From an uncultured Balneolaceae bacterium (lineage in GTDB: Bacteria > Bacteroidota > Rhodothermia > Balneolales > Balneolaceae), in NCBI GenBank assembly GCA_937982515.1, contig CALJMB010000051.1, positions 1 to 26,738 on the forward strand: a stretch of DNA of 26,738 nt, given 5' to 3'. Positions 16,132 through 22,819 of this stretch are shown here, one piece after another. The notes beneath the pieces are model-generated. The model saw nothing but the letters and a program-made list of their open reading frames with translations, was not told the DNA's origin and did no database searches. Position 1 is the first letter of the stretch, and every line of letters begins with the position of its first letter. The translations under genes and the position numbers were made by a program.

Positions 16132-17295
16132 ATGAACATTCTGGCAGTTGAGCCGTTTTACAGTGGCTCGCATAAAGCGTTTATTAACGGGCTCAGGGAG
16201 CATTCCCGGCACAACATCATTCCGATTAATCTGAGCTACAAAGGCTGGAAGTGGCGGATGCATGGAGATTCTGTGTCTCTGGCCGGAATGGCTAACGAGG
16301 TGAGGGAGGAGATCGATCTGCTCTTTGTGAGCAGTATGACCAACCTGCCTGCTTTCCTGGCGCTGACCAACCCTCGCTTCTCTGATGTTCCCAAGGTTAT
16401 GTATATGCACGAAAATCAGTTCACCCAGCCCATGCCCGAAGGAGAGGAGCGGGATCTGACCTATTGCTACATCAACTATCTGAGTGCGCTGGCGGCCGAT
16501 AAGCTCATTTTCTCATCTACCTTTCACTACAACGATTTTCTCAGAGCATTACCCCCGTTTCTGGAAAACTACCCGGACGACAAGCATTACTACACGATCG
16601 ATAACATTGCTGAAAAAAGCATGGTCTTGTATCCGGGGCTGGACCTGAAGCGGTTTGATGCCCAGCCCGACACCCGGCACACCAATAAGAATCCCGTGAT
16701 TGTCTGGAACCAGAGGTGGCAGTTTGACCGCAACCCCGCCATGTTCTTCCGGGTTCTGAACAGATTGAATGATATCGATCTGACGTTTGATCTTATCCTG
16801 GCCGGAGACACTCAGCACGAAAAGCCGGAGGAGTTTGAAAAAGCCTGGAGGCGTTACGGCCGGCACATTACGCATTTCGGATATGTTGAGAACAAAGAAA
16901 ATTACAGCAAGCTGCTGCACAGCGGCGATATCGTCGTTTCTACCGCCACCTACGAGTTTTTCTGCGTAGCCATTATGGAGGCCATCTACTGCGGCTGCCA
17001 TCCGCTGGTACCGAACCGGCTCCACTATCCCGAGCTGATACCTGAAAACTTACATGCCCCCCTTCTCCATGCCCCTGTGCTGTACAACACCGAAGACGAC
17101 CTGTTCCGCTATCTGAAAGATCTGCTTACCGGAGAGACGCGGCCGCTGCCCAAAGCCTCTCTCCAGAGTATCAATAAGCATCTGGATTGGTCGCAGCGTA
17201 TAGAAAAATACGACTCTCTGTTTGATGAATGCCGCCATATAGAGATAAAGCCTGCGCTGTCTCATCCGGCCTCCGGCTTTAAGCCCGTGGTGTGA
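16132..17295 (+). CDS. DUF3524 glycosyltransferase, tRNA-queuosine mannosyltransferase (QTMAN/GTDC1) family
   Basis: A 387-residue GT-B glycosyltransferase. The N-terminal half matches the DUF3524 family: VEPFYSGSHK (6-15), WKWRMHG (39-45), MHENQFTQP (92-100) and the ADKLIFSSTFHYNDFL stretch. The C-terminal GT4-like half has WNQRWQFDRNP (192-202), HFGYVENKENY and an E-x7-E site (Glu275, Glu283) that contacts the sugar nucleotide. The animal member, GTDC1/QTMAN, adds mannose to queuosine at position 34 of tRNA-Asp; the likely donor is GDP-mannose. I chose ATG 16132, where the family pattern begins; a TTG at 16090 lies inside the inverted repeat. Its proximity to mutL is probably not functional, but queD and queE at 24.9-25.9 kb fit the proposed role. 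The family call is firm; the bacterial substrate is inference. Confidence 0.8.
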   Translation: MNILAVEPFYSGSHKAFINGLREHSRHNIIPINLSYKGWKWRMHGDSVSLAGMANEVREEIDLLFVSSMTNLPAFLALTNPRFSDVPKVMYMHENQFTQPMPEGEERDLTYCYINYLSALAADKLIFSSTFHYNDFLRALPPFLENYPDDKHYYTIDNIAEKSMVLYPGLDLKRFDAQPDTRHTNKNPVIVWNQRWQFDRNPAMFFRVLNRLNDIDLTFDLILAGDTQHEKPEEFEKAWRRYGRHITHFGYVENKENYSKLLHSGDIVVSTATYEFFCVAIMEAIYCGCHPLVPNRLHYPELIPENLHAPLLHAPVLYNTEDDLFRYLKDLLTGETRPLPKASLQSINKHLDWSQRIEKYDSLFDECRHIEIKPALSHPASGFKPVV

Positions 17296-17382
17296 GTTGG
17301 TGCAGATGTGCCCCCTGCATCACAGATACCTCTGGCAGGATTATGAGACTCTTTCTATCCATCCGACCGCCGAAAGACTTAC

Positions 17383-17415
17383 CCCATCGGATGGCTGGGC
17401 TTGCCATCCGATGGG
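17383..17415. repeat. REP-like palindrome, copy 2
   Basis: CCCATCGGATGGC (17383-17395) and GCCATCCGATGGG (17403-17415) form a perfect 13-bp stem with a 7-base loop. Aligned with 11986-12015, 27 of 30 positions agree across stem and loop, and a similar (T)AGA-GACAG tail follows both copies. Confidence 0.7.
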
Positions 17416-17444
17416 TAGAGACAGGGCATGGAATAGTCTTTACG

Positions 17445-17488
17445 GGGCGCAGAGCGTCCGATGAGGGTTCCGACGCAGAGCATCGGAA
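17445..17488. repeat. Pair of short palindromes with GC-AGA-GC cores
   Basis: GGGCGC-AGA-GCGTCC (17445-17459) and TTCCGACGC-AGA-GCATCGGAA (17468-17488) are two adjacent stems, each with one mismatched or wobble pair and the same AGA loop. They follow the REP-like palindrome closely and share its pattern with the palindrome at 13650. Confidence 0.5.
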
Positions 17489-17591
17489 CGAGATAAATAA
17501 TCCAACCAAGTCTAAAGAATCCGAGCTCAGGGAGATTATCGAACGCCGCGTCTCCGCTTCGTGCCTGGTCCAATCAAGTCCGAAGGACTTA

Positions 17592-17790
17592 AACCCCCAA
17601 TAGCTCCAGATACAATCCGGGGTCCCCAGGATACCACCACCGACAACCCCCGGAGGGGTTGAACTCCCGGCGTAGGCAGGCCTGCAGCTGTCCACCCGGT
17701 TTGTTTGCTCGTCCGGTTCAACTCCATCTGGAGTTGACGCGAACTACCTGCTACTTAATCCCCGGATTGTATCCGGGGCTATTGGGGGTT
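17592..17790. repeat. Nested inverted-repeat (MITE-like) element 1
   Basis: The outer arms, 17592-17622 and 17760-17790, are 31-bp inverted repeats with two mismatches. The part of each arm next to the interior is itself near-palindromic (CCCCGGATTGTATCCGGGG on the right). Inside lie two more self-palindromes, CAACCCCCGGAGGGGTTG near 17647 and TCAACTCCATCTGGAGTTGA near 17718, which are imperfect inverted copies of one another. The 199-bp unit encodes nothing recognisable. It shares its end sequence (CCGGGGC-A/T-ATTGGGG) with the element at 21692. Confidence 0.65.
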
Positions 17791-17810
17791 CATCCGCCGG
17801 ATGGCGGATG
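17791..17810. repeat. Perfect 8-bp hairpin flanking nested element 1
   Basis: CATCCGCC (17791-17798) and GGCGGATG (17803-17810) pair perfectly around GGAT. It abuts the right end of the nested element directly. Confidence 0.5.
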
Positions 17811-17886
17811 GGGCAAGGCCCTGTCTTCAAAGGGAATTAAGGAGGGGTTGGCAAGGGACGTGGATAGGATAGCCATAGTAAATAGA

Positions 17887-17949
17887 ATGCCCCGGCCCCG
17901 CCTTCCGCAAAGAGCCTCTGCCGCCTACCGGAAGGGGGTGGCCCGGCAT
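17887..17949. repeat. Imperfect 21-bp inverted repeat
   Basis: 17887-17907 (ATGCCCCGGCC through CTTCCG) and 17929-17949 (CGGAAGG through CGGCAT) are inverted with a few mismatches and one offset, around a 21-base loop. Termini and the central CTTCCG/CGGAAG pair are exact. Confidence 0.45.
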
Positions 17950-18003
17950 AAACACTATCCCATATAACACCATTATGAAGTGAATGTGATATAAGCAGCC
18001 AGA

Positions 18004-18150
18004 TAGTAGCTACTTCTTGGTCGTTTAGTAGCTATTAACCGACAAGTCAATAGCTACTTTTTCCTCCTTTAGTAGCTAACAACCAACTGGTCAATAACTA
18101 CTTTTTGGCTGTTTAGTAGCTATTAACCGTCGGGTTAGCAAAAAACACCT
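18004..18150. repeat. 44-bp tandem repeat array with a hairpin in each unit
   Basis: The word TTTAGTAGCT starts at 18024, 18068 and 18112, an exact 44-base period, and a 20-base end fragment of an earlier unit lies at 18004-18023. Unit 1 forms a perfect 10-bp stem (AGTAGCTATT at 18027-18036, AATAGCTACT at 18049-18058) followed by a T5 run; unit 2 forms a related stem, also followed by T5. Unit 3 decays after about 25 bases. There are no spacers between units, so this is not a CRISPR array. Confidence 0.75.
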
Positions 18151-18272
18151 GTTTAACGGGTAGTTACTCGGTATCAGGTTACTAAAAAAGGCGCGGACAG
18201 GCAGGCCGCCGGATCCGTTCGTCAGCGTTGTTACCGGTAAAAAAGCAGTTTGGGTTTATCGTCACTAAAACA

Positions 18273-18308
18273 CGTAACCACAAAATAGTTCGTGCTTTTG
18301 TGGTTATG
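18273..18308. repeat. 13-bp inverted repeat downstream of the Lol-type permease
   Basis: CGTAACCACAAAA (18273-18285) and TTTTGTGGTTATG (18296-18308) are inverted with one mismatch and a 10-base loop. It lies just beyond the 3' end of the minus-strand permease gene and could act as its terminator; an A/T-rich block adjoins the loop rather than the stem end. Confidence 0.5.
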
Positions 18309-18345
18309 TGGCCTTCTGACTGCCACGAAGGAAAGGTGCACCACA

Positions 18346-19572
18346 TTAGCGCCCATAAGCGATTACCTGCAGCGGATCCATCCGGGAGGCGATACGGGCG
18401 GGCAGCCAGGAGGCGAGAGCGCAGAGCACAAAGGTAACGGCTGTGACAATGACGAAGTCCAGAACATGAGGTTCCACCGGAGCGTAAGACATGTAGTAAT
18501 TTTGCTCAGACAGCGGAATGAGGTGGTAGGTAGACTGGAGCCACGCGAAGAGGAGGGACAACGCAATGCCGATGGCGAGGCCTACCCCGGCTACGAACAG
18601 GCCTTCCAGAAGAAAAATGGACCGTACTCGCTTGCTTTGCGCGCCGATGGTTTTGAGGATGCCGATATCCCGGGTACGCTCCAGTACCATCATCAGGATA
18701 GTGCCGATCAGGTTGAAGGCCGCAACGATAATCATCACGCTGATTACAAACGGGATGGTCTGTTCCTGGAGATCCACCCAGGCAAAGATGTTGCCATAGC
18801 GATCGTAAATGTTTTCGGTGTAGTAGGGGAAGGGCAGCTGTGAAGTGAAGCGGTGGTCGAATGACTGTATAATCGAGTTATCTTTGAGGCGGATTTCCAC
18901 AGCCGAAGCGTGAATGCCCGGTATCTGGAACAGCTTTTGTGCGTACCGGCGGTCAACCAGGCCAAAGATATCATCGAAGCGGTCTATGCCGGTTTCATAG
19001 ATTCCTTTCAGGCGGAATTGCTGAATTTCCGGAGAATTTAGGGGAGAAGGAGCGCCGTCTATGGTGTATGAAGTGAGCACGGTTCCCAAATCTGCATTTA
19101 GCGTACGCGCCAGCTGTTTCCCCAGAATGATACCCGGAATACCGGCGGAATCTGTGGAGAGATCAAACGTGCCGCGGCTGATGTACTGCCGCAGGTCGGT
19201 GACGTCCCCCTCCGGCTCAACCCCTTTGATAAATATTCCGGTAACTTCTTCGGATGACTGAATCATGGCCTGGCCGGTAACGACAGCCTGAACCTTGCCT
19301 ACCTCATCGAACCCTTTGGTATAGGCTACGAGCGTGTCGGAACGGTACAGCGGGTCGTCTGTAAACGTTCCGACGGTGATGTGAGGGGCAAAACCGAGCA
19401 CTTTATTGTCTATGGTAGACTTAAAACCATGAACGATGGAAAGAGCTATAAGCAGCCCCGCGGAACCGATAGCTACGCCGGCGATGGCCATCACTTTGAT
19501 AAATGAGAGAAAGCGGGAATCTTTTCGCTTACCCTTAAAATAACGCAGGGCTAAATACCACTCAAAGTTCAT
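18346..19572 (-). CDS. LolC/LolE-type ABC transporter permease
   Basis: A 408-residue FtsX/MacB-fold permease with four membrane segments: one near residues 25-48, a large periplasmic domain, then three near 270-292, 315-342 and 372-395. The start 'MNFEWYLALRYFKGKRKDSRFLSFIKVMAIAGVAIG' (split here by function: amphipathic lead-in, then membrane helix) is the hallmark of the LolC/E family, which extracts lipoproteins from the inner membrane toward the outer membrane. The cytoplasmic loop ERTRDIGILKTIGA between the second and third segments is the coupling helix for the ATPase. No LolD-type ATPase is adjacent, as is common in Bacteroidota. It lies 75 bases downstream of lysS on the same strand and is probably cotranscribed. 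Other FtsX-like roles are possible. Confidence 0.85.
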   Translation of the reverse strand: MNFEWYLALRYFKGKRKDSRFLSFIKVMAIAGVAIGSAGLLIALSIVHGFKSTIDNKVLGFAPHITVGTFTDDPLYRSDTLVAYTKGFDEVGKVQAVVTGQAMIQSSEEVTGIFIKGVEPEGDVTDLRQYISRGTFDLSTDSAGIPGIILGKQLARTLNADLGTVLTSYTIDGAPSPLNSPEIQQFRLKGIYETGIDRFDDIFGLVDRRYAQKLFQIPGIHASAVEIRLKDNSIIQSFDHRFTSQLPFPYYTENIYDRYGNIFAWVDLQEQTIPFVISVMIIVAAFNLIGTILMMVLERTRDIGILKTIGAQSKRVRSIFLLEGLFVAGVGLAIGIALSLLFAWLQSTYHLIPLSEQNYYMSYAPVEPHVLDFVIVTAVTFVLCALASWLPARIASRMDPLQVIAYGR

Positions 19573-19584
19573 TTAGAAAATATC

Positions 19585-19650
19585 TAAATCCAAATGATCA
19601 AAATCCAAAAGGAAAGGTTTTGAGTTTCGGTCATTTGGTTTTTGGATTTA
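19585..19650. repeat. Inverted repeat between lysS and the permease gene
   Basis: TAAATCCAAA (19585-19594) and TTTGGATTTA (19641-19650) are perfect 10-bp arms; an alternative pairing uses CCAAATGA (19590-19597) and TCATTTGG (19631-19638). The right arm includes the lysS stop codon. Its low-complexity words resemble those of the stem at 16063. Confidence 0.5.
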
Positions 19651-21186
19651 ATTTGCTTCCGGTTTCATCTGCGGGAAGAACAGTACATCGCGGATGGAAG
19701 TGGAATTGGTCATAATCATCGCCAGCCGGTCGATTCCGATACCGAGTCCGGCTGTAGGCGGCATTCCGAACTCCAGGGCGCGCAGGTAATCTTCATCCAG
19801 CGCCATGGCTTCTTCATCGCCTTCCGACCGCAGCCGGGCCTGTTCTTCAAACCGCTCCCGCTGGTCGATCGGATCGTTTAGCTCGGAGAAGGCGTTAGCT
19901 ATCTCCTTGCCGTTACAGATGCATTCAAACCGTTCAACGAGGCCTTCCTTGCTGCGGTGTTTTTTGGCGAGCGGACTCATCTCTATGGGATAGTCCGTAA
20001 TAAATGTGGGCTGAATGAGCTTCGGCTCTACGTATTCACCAAAGATTTCATCGATGATTTTGCCCTTGCCCGCGCCTTCTTCCAGTTCCACCTTCAGCTC
20101 GGCGGCAATGCGTTTCAGTTCTTCCAGGTCTTTGCCGTAGAGATCTTTTCCGGTCTCTTTTTCGATGGCTTCAAACATGGGAATGCGCGGCCAGGGGCGC
20201 TTAAAGTCGATCTCGTGCCCGCCCGTAGTTACTTTGGTTGTACCGTGCAGTTCTATGGCTACATGCTCTAGCAGAGCTTCGACAAAATCCATCATCCAGT
20301 TATAGTCTTTATAAGCCACATAAAGCTCCACCTGGGTAAACTCGGGATTGTGGAAGCGCGAGAGGCCTTCATTCCGGAAGTCTTTGGAGAACTCATAGAC
20401 TCCGTCATAACCGCCCACAATAAGCCGCTTCAGGTAAAGCTCATTGGCAATCCGCAGATAGAGCTGCATGTCCAGCGCGTTGTGGTGGGTAACAAACGGA
20501 CGTGCGGAGGCGCCACCGTAAATAGGTTGGAGGATGGGTGTTTCCACCTCCAGATAGCCTTTATCGTTCATAAAGTCGCGCATAGCCTGTACCATCCGGG
20601 TGCGCTGGCGGAAGACATCGCGTACTTCGGGGTTGACAATCAGGTCCAGATATCGCTGGCGGTACCGTTGTTCTTTATCCGAGAAAGCATCGTAAACTTT
20701 AACGTTTCCTTCCTCGTCTTCCACTTCTTTGGGAATGGGAATGGGACGCAGGGCTTTGCTGAGAAAGGTAAACTCTTTGGCAAAGACCGTCGTTTCTCCG
20801 GTTCCGGTAACAAAGACATGGCCTTTAATGCCAACTACGTCACCAATATCGGTAAGCTTCTTAAATACGGTGTTATACTCTTCCGTGCCAATGTCGTCGC
20901 GGCGTATATATACCTGTATGGTACCCTCCGAATCCTGCAGGTTAAAAAAGGCCGACTTACCCATGATGCGGCGGGTCATGACGCGTCCGGCTATGGACAC
21001 CTGCGGGGCATCCTCATCCGCCTGATCGTCTTTCTTGATCAAATCCGGGTTCTCAAGAATCTGTTTACTCGTGTGGGTGACGTCAAAGCTGAAGGGATAC
21101 GGGTTGACGCCCATTTTTCTTAGCTCTTCCAGCTTTTGGAGGCGTATTTCGTGTTGTTCGCTTACAGAAGGTTCGGCGTTGCTCAT
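19648..21186 (-). CDS. lysS: Lysyl-tRNA synthetase, class II
   Basis: Charges tRNA-Lys with lysine in the cytoplasm. An N-terminal OB-fold anticodon-binding domain (about 55-150, VSIAGRVMTRRIMGKSAF) precedes the class II catalytic core. Motif 1 lies around VETPILQPIYGGASARPF, motif 2 is FRNEGLSRFHNPEFTQVEL, and motif 3 is GLGIGIDRLAMIMTN near the C-terminus, which ends in the usual LFFPQMKPE. I chose ATG 21184-21186 (512 residues), where the family N-terminus starts; the frame stays open 19 codons further upstream. The downstream permease gene is 75 bases away. Upstream is the large palindrome-rich spacer, which must hold the promoter. Confidence 0.97.
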   Translation of the reverse strand: MSNAEPSVSEQHEIRLQKLEELRKMGVNPYPFSFDVTHTSKQILENPDLIKKDDQADEDAPQVSIAGRVMTRRIMGKSAFFNLQDSEGTIQVYIRRDDIGTEEYNTVFKKLTDIGDVVGIKGHVFVTGTGETTVFAKEFTFLSKALRPIPIPKEVEDEEGNVKVYDAFSDKEQRYRQRYLDLIVNPEVRDVFRQRTRMVQAMRDFMNDKGYLEVETPILQPIYGGASARPFVTHHNALDMQLYLRIANELYLKRLIVGGYDGVYEFSKDFRNEGLSRFHNPEFTQVELYVAYKDYNWMMDFVEALLEHVAIELHGTTKVTTGGHEIDFKRPWPRIPMFEAIEKETGKDLYGKDLEELKRIAAELKVELEEGAGKGKIIDEIFGEYVEPKLIQPTFITDYPIEMSPLAKKHRSKEGLVERFECICNGKEIANAFSELNDPIDQRERFEEQARLRSEGDEEAMALDEDYLRALEFGMPPTAGLGIGIDRLAMIMTNSTSIRDVLFFPQMKPEAN

Positions 21187-21463
21187 GTGTATGCTTATAA
21201 AGATTGATTTCCAACAGATTAAGCTTAATTCTAAGGCGCCCAAAATAGGGAATAAACCACAAAATTGTGAGAAGTTTATTTATGGTGTTGATATACACTC
21301 CATAGGTCGGATGCTTGAGGGCCAAACTCTCCCCTTGAGATTGAGAGGTGTCCATCTATAATAGTGAGAGGAGCCTGTTCCAACACGGGCCGGCAGAGCT
21401 GTTACGTTCGTTAAATTCTAACTCTCTTCTTTAGGGTGTCCTCCCGGGGAGAGGGGGTTCGGC

Positions 21464-21536
21464 GAGGGATCTCAAATGCCCCAATAATTCATGCTGGTAG
21501 GCCGGCAAAAGCCTGTAACAACGCTTGAGATCCCTC
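21464..21536. repeat. 12-bp perfect inverted repeat, 49-base loop
   Basis: GAGGGATCTCAA (21464-21475) and TTGAGATCCCTC (21525-21536) are exact inverted copies. Related 'gagatccctc...ggttcgggatgac' wording follows on the right, a style of intergenic repeat common in this group of bacteria as I recall it. Confidence 0.5.
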
Positions 21537-21691
21537 ACCCCAACAGACGGGGGTTCGGGATGACAGCATCAGGAGTGGGAGTAGAGAACGGAACTAACAG
21601 CCCCGGGCGCGGGCCGGGGGGCTGGAGCCCTAAAGCCTGAAAAAGCGCAGCCAATTCATTCCCAAATCCCCATTACCCCGCCTTTCAGGCT

Positions 21692-21836
21692 AATTGCCCC
21701 GGCTTTTAAGCCGGGGTTGGAATATAAATCTTCAAATCACGAGGGCTTTAGCCCTTTCATGCACGGTGGAAAGGGCTAAAGCCCTGTCGTTATATGATTT
21801 CGGACTTTTAACCCCGGCCTGAAGGCCGGGGCAATT
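21692..21836. repeat. Nested inverted-repeat (MITE-like) element 2
   Basis: The outer arms, 21692-21718 and 21810-21836, are each palindromic (CCCCGGC...GCCGGGG) and are inverted copies of each other apart from a few central bases. Inside, AGGGCTTTAGCCCTTTC (21742-21758) and its exact complement (21769-21785) form a 17-bp stem with a 10-base loop, and both of these arms also contain the palindrome GGGCTTTAGCCC. The element ends in CAATTGGGG, like element 1. No gene is inside. Confidence 0.7.
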
Positions 21837-21885
21837 GGGGTGCCACCGGGTACACTTTTTTGGACACTACCTGAGTTCCGATCTG

Positions 21886-21935
21886 TTCCCCGGCCTGAAG
21901 GCGGGGGCAATGGGTCTGAAGCCCGGGGCAACGGC
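21886..21935. repeat. Degenerate extra copies of the outer palindrome of element 2
   Basis: CCCCGGCCTGAAGGCGGGGG followed by CAATGGG, then TCTGAAGCCCGGGGCAA, repeats the outer-arm sequence of the element 50 bases upstream with mismatches. It looks like a decayed arm. Confidence 0.5.
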
Positions 21936-21990
21936 TTCTTTTACACCTGTGGCGGAAAGCACCCGAATTTCCTGCACGGCTGCATTATTC

Positions 21991-22030
21991 CCATACACTA
22001 CCCTGTACGACCTCCATACACTACCCTGTA
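21991..22030. repeat. 17-bp direct repeat, 23-base period
   Basis: CCATACACTACCCTGTA occurs at 21991-22007 and again, unchanged, at 22014-22030. It lies about 130 bases before the start of the downstream gene cluster, so a regulatory role is possible, although simple repeat decay explains it as well. Confidence 0.55.
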
Positions 22031-22162
22031 GCACCCCCGTATACTATTCTCGCATTCCCCTCTGCCGGGGCCGGGTTCCCTGTTTCAGGCTCGTGTTATT
22101 TATTTCATAAAATGCTTATACAGCCTTATTTTCCAAACAAGAGGAAATAACAGAGAAACATC

Positions 22163-22792
22163 TTGGAACTACTTACCCATTTACAAAGCGAGCAGACCAG
22201 CCCCAGGCTACAGATGGCCCTTGGCACAGTTCAAAAAAGCCTGCCGTGCGGCATTCTTACGCGAAAGGAGGAAGAAGCGCTCGCCGCTTTTACGAACGAA
22301 AAACGCCGGTGTGAGTATATATCCACCCGTTATCTGCTCAGAAAACTGATCGGTTCCGCAGGCCTTAACCCGGATCGTATATCTACGCACAAAGACGAAT
22401 TGGGTAAGCCGTACGGTTTATATGAGGGCGAACATATGTATATGAGCATTGCCCATACCGATAATAAAATTTTGTGCGCCCTCTCTATGCAGGCAGATAT
22501 TGGCGTGGATATAGAACGGGCTGATAGAAAAACAGGCGAACGGCTGCGGGCCCGCATTCTGCAGCCGGAAGAGGAGAAGCAGCTCGGGCACGTTGAATCT
22601 ATACGCCTTTGGACGATAAAAGAGGCCGCGGTAAAATTATCTGGCAGCGGCCTCCGAACGAACCTGAACGAAGTGCCGGTTACACCCATAGGCGGAGACC
22701 GCTTTTTAGCAATATTTAACGATGAGAAGACCGCCAGGATTTGTAGTTTCAAACATAAGAACTATTGGATTGCAGTAGCATATTTCGACTAA
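22163..22792 (+). CDS. 4'-phosphopantetheinyl transferase (Sfp type)
   Basis: Transfers the phosphopantetheine arm from coenzyme A to a serine of acyl or peptidyl carrier proteins, turning them on. The 209-residue length and the motifs fit the Sfp/HetI class: SIAHTD (95-100), the Mg-binding GVDIE (114-118, Asp116 and Glu118), and WTIKEAAVK (150-158). The reading frame opens with TTG at 22163; the next in-frame ATG is at 22214, still upstream of all motifs, so the true start is uncertain. No carrier protein or synthase gene is in the window, so the substrate may be the fatty-acid carrier or a distant secondary-metabolite system. It heads a seven-gene plus-strand run. Confidence 0.88.
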   Translation: MELLTHLQSEQTSPRLQMALGTVQKSLPCGILTRKEEEALAAFTNEKRRCEYISTRYLLRKLIGSAGLNPDRISTHKDELGKPYGLYEGEHMYMSIAHTDNKILCALSMQADIGVDIERADRKTGERLRARILQPEEEKQLGHVESIRLWTIKEAAVKLSGSGLRTNLNEVPVTPIGGDRFLAIFNDEKTARICSFKHKNYWIAVAYFD

Positions 22793-22819
22793 ACAGAAAA
22801 TTCCGGAGTAGTTAGTGTT

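Larger units (their letters stand above)
17296..18345. other. Gene-free 1-kb repeat island between convergent genes
   Basis: The glycosyltransferase and the Lol-type permease converge on this spacer, so no promoter is needed here. It holds a REP-like palindrome (17383-17415), two short palindromes (17445-17488), a nested inverted-repeat element (17592-17790), two more stems (17791-17810 and 17887-17949), a 44-bp tandem repeat (18004-18150) and a stem at 18273-18308. Short open frames exist but follow the palindromes and have no protein pattern. It looks like a sink for repeat elements. Confidence 0.6.
21187..22162. other. Gene-free divergent spacer rich in palindromes
   Basis: About 980 bases separate divergent lysS and the phosphopantetheinyl transferase gene and should contain both promoters, probably in the AT-rich ends (21190-21300 and 22085-22155). 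The middle holds an inverted repeat (21464-21536), a nested palindromic element (21692-21836), a partial third copy near 21886-21935, and a 17-bp direct repeat (21991-22030). I see no RNA gene or credible protein. Confidence 0.55.

Noticed and set aside
17279..17967. Proteins of 60-140 residues in the repeat island
   Set aside because: Their translations follow GC-rich palindromes and are rich in Pro, Arg and Ser without any domain. The inverted-repeat structure explains the open frames.
18004..18150. CRISPR array
   Set aside because: Units are directly adjacent at a 44-base period with no unique spacers between them, and no cas gene is near.
17296..18345. Integrated mobile element with its own enzyme
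   Set aside because: No transposase, integrase or recombinase frame is found in the island; only non-coding palindromes and repeats.
21548..21565. GGTTCGGGATGAC as a tRNA T-arm
   Set aside because: No acceptor, D or anticodon arms can be built around it; it belongs to intergenic repeat wording near the inverted repeat at 21464.
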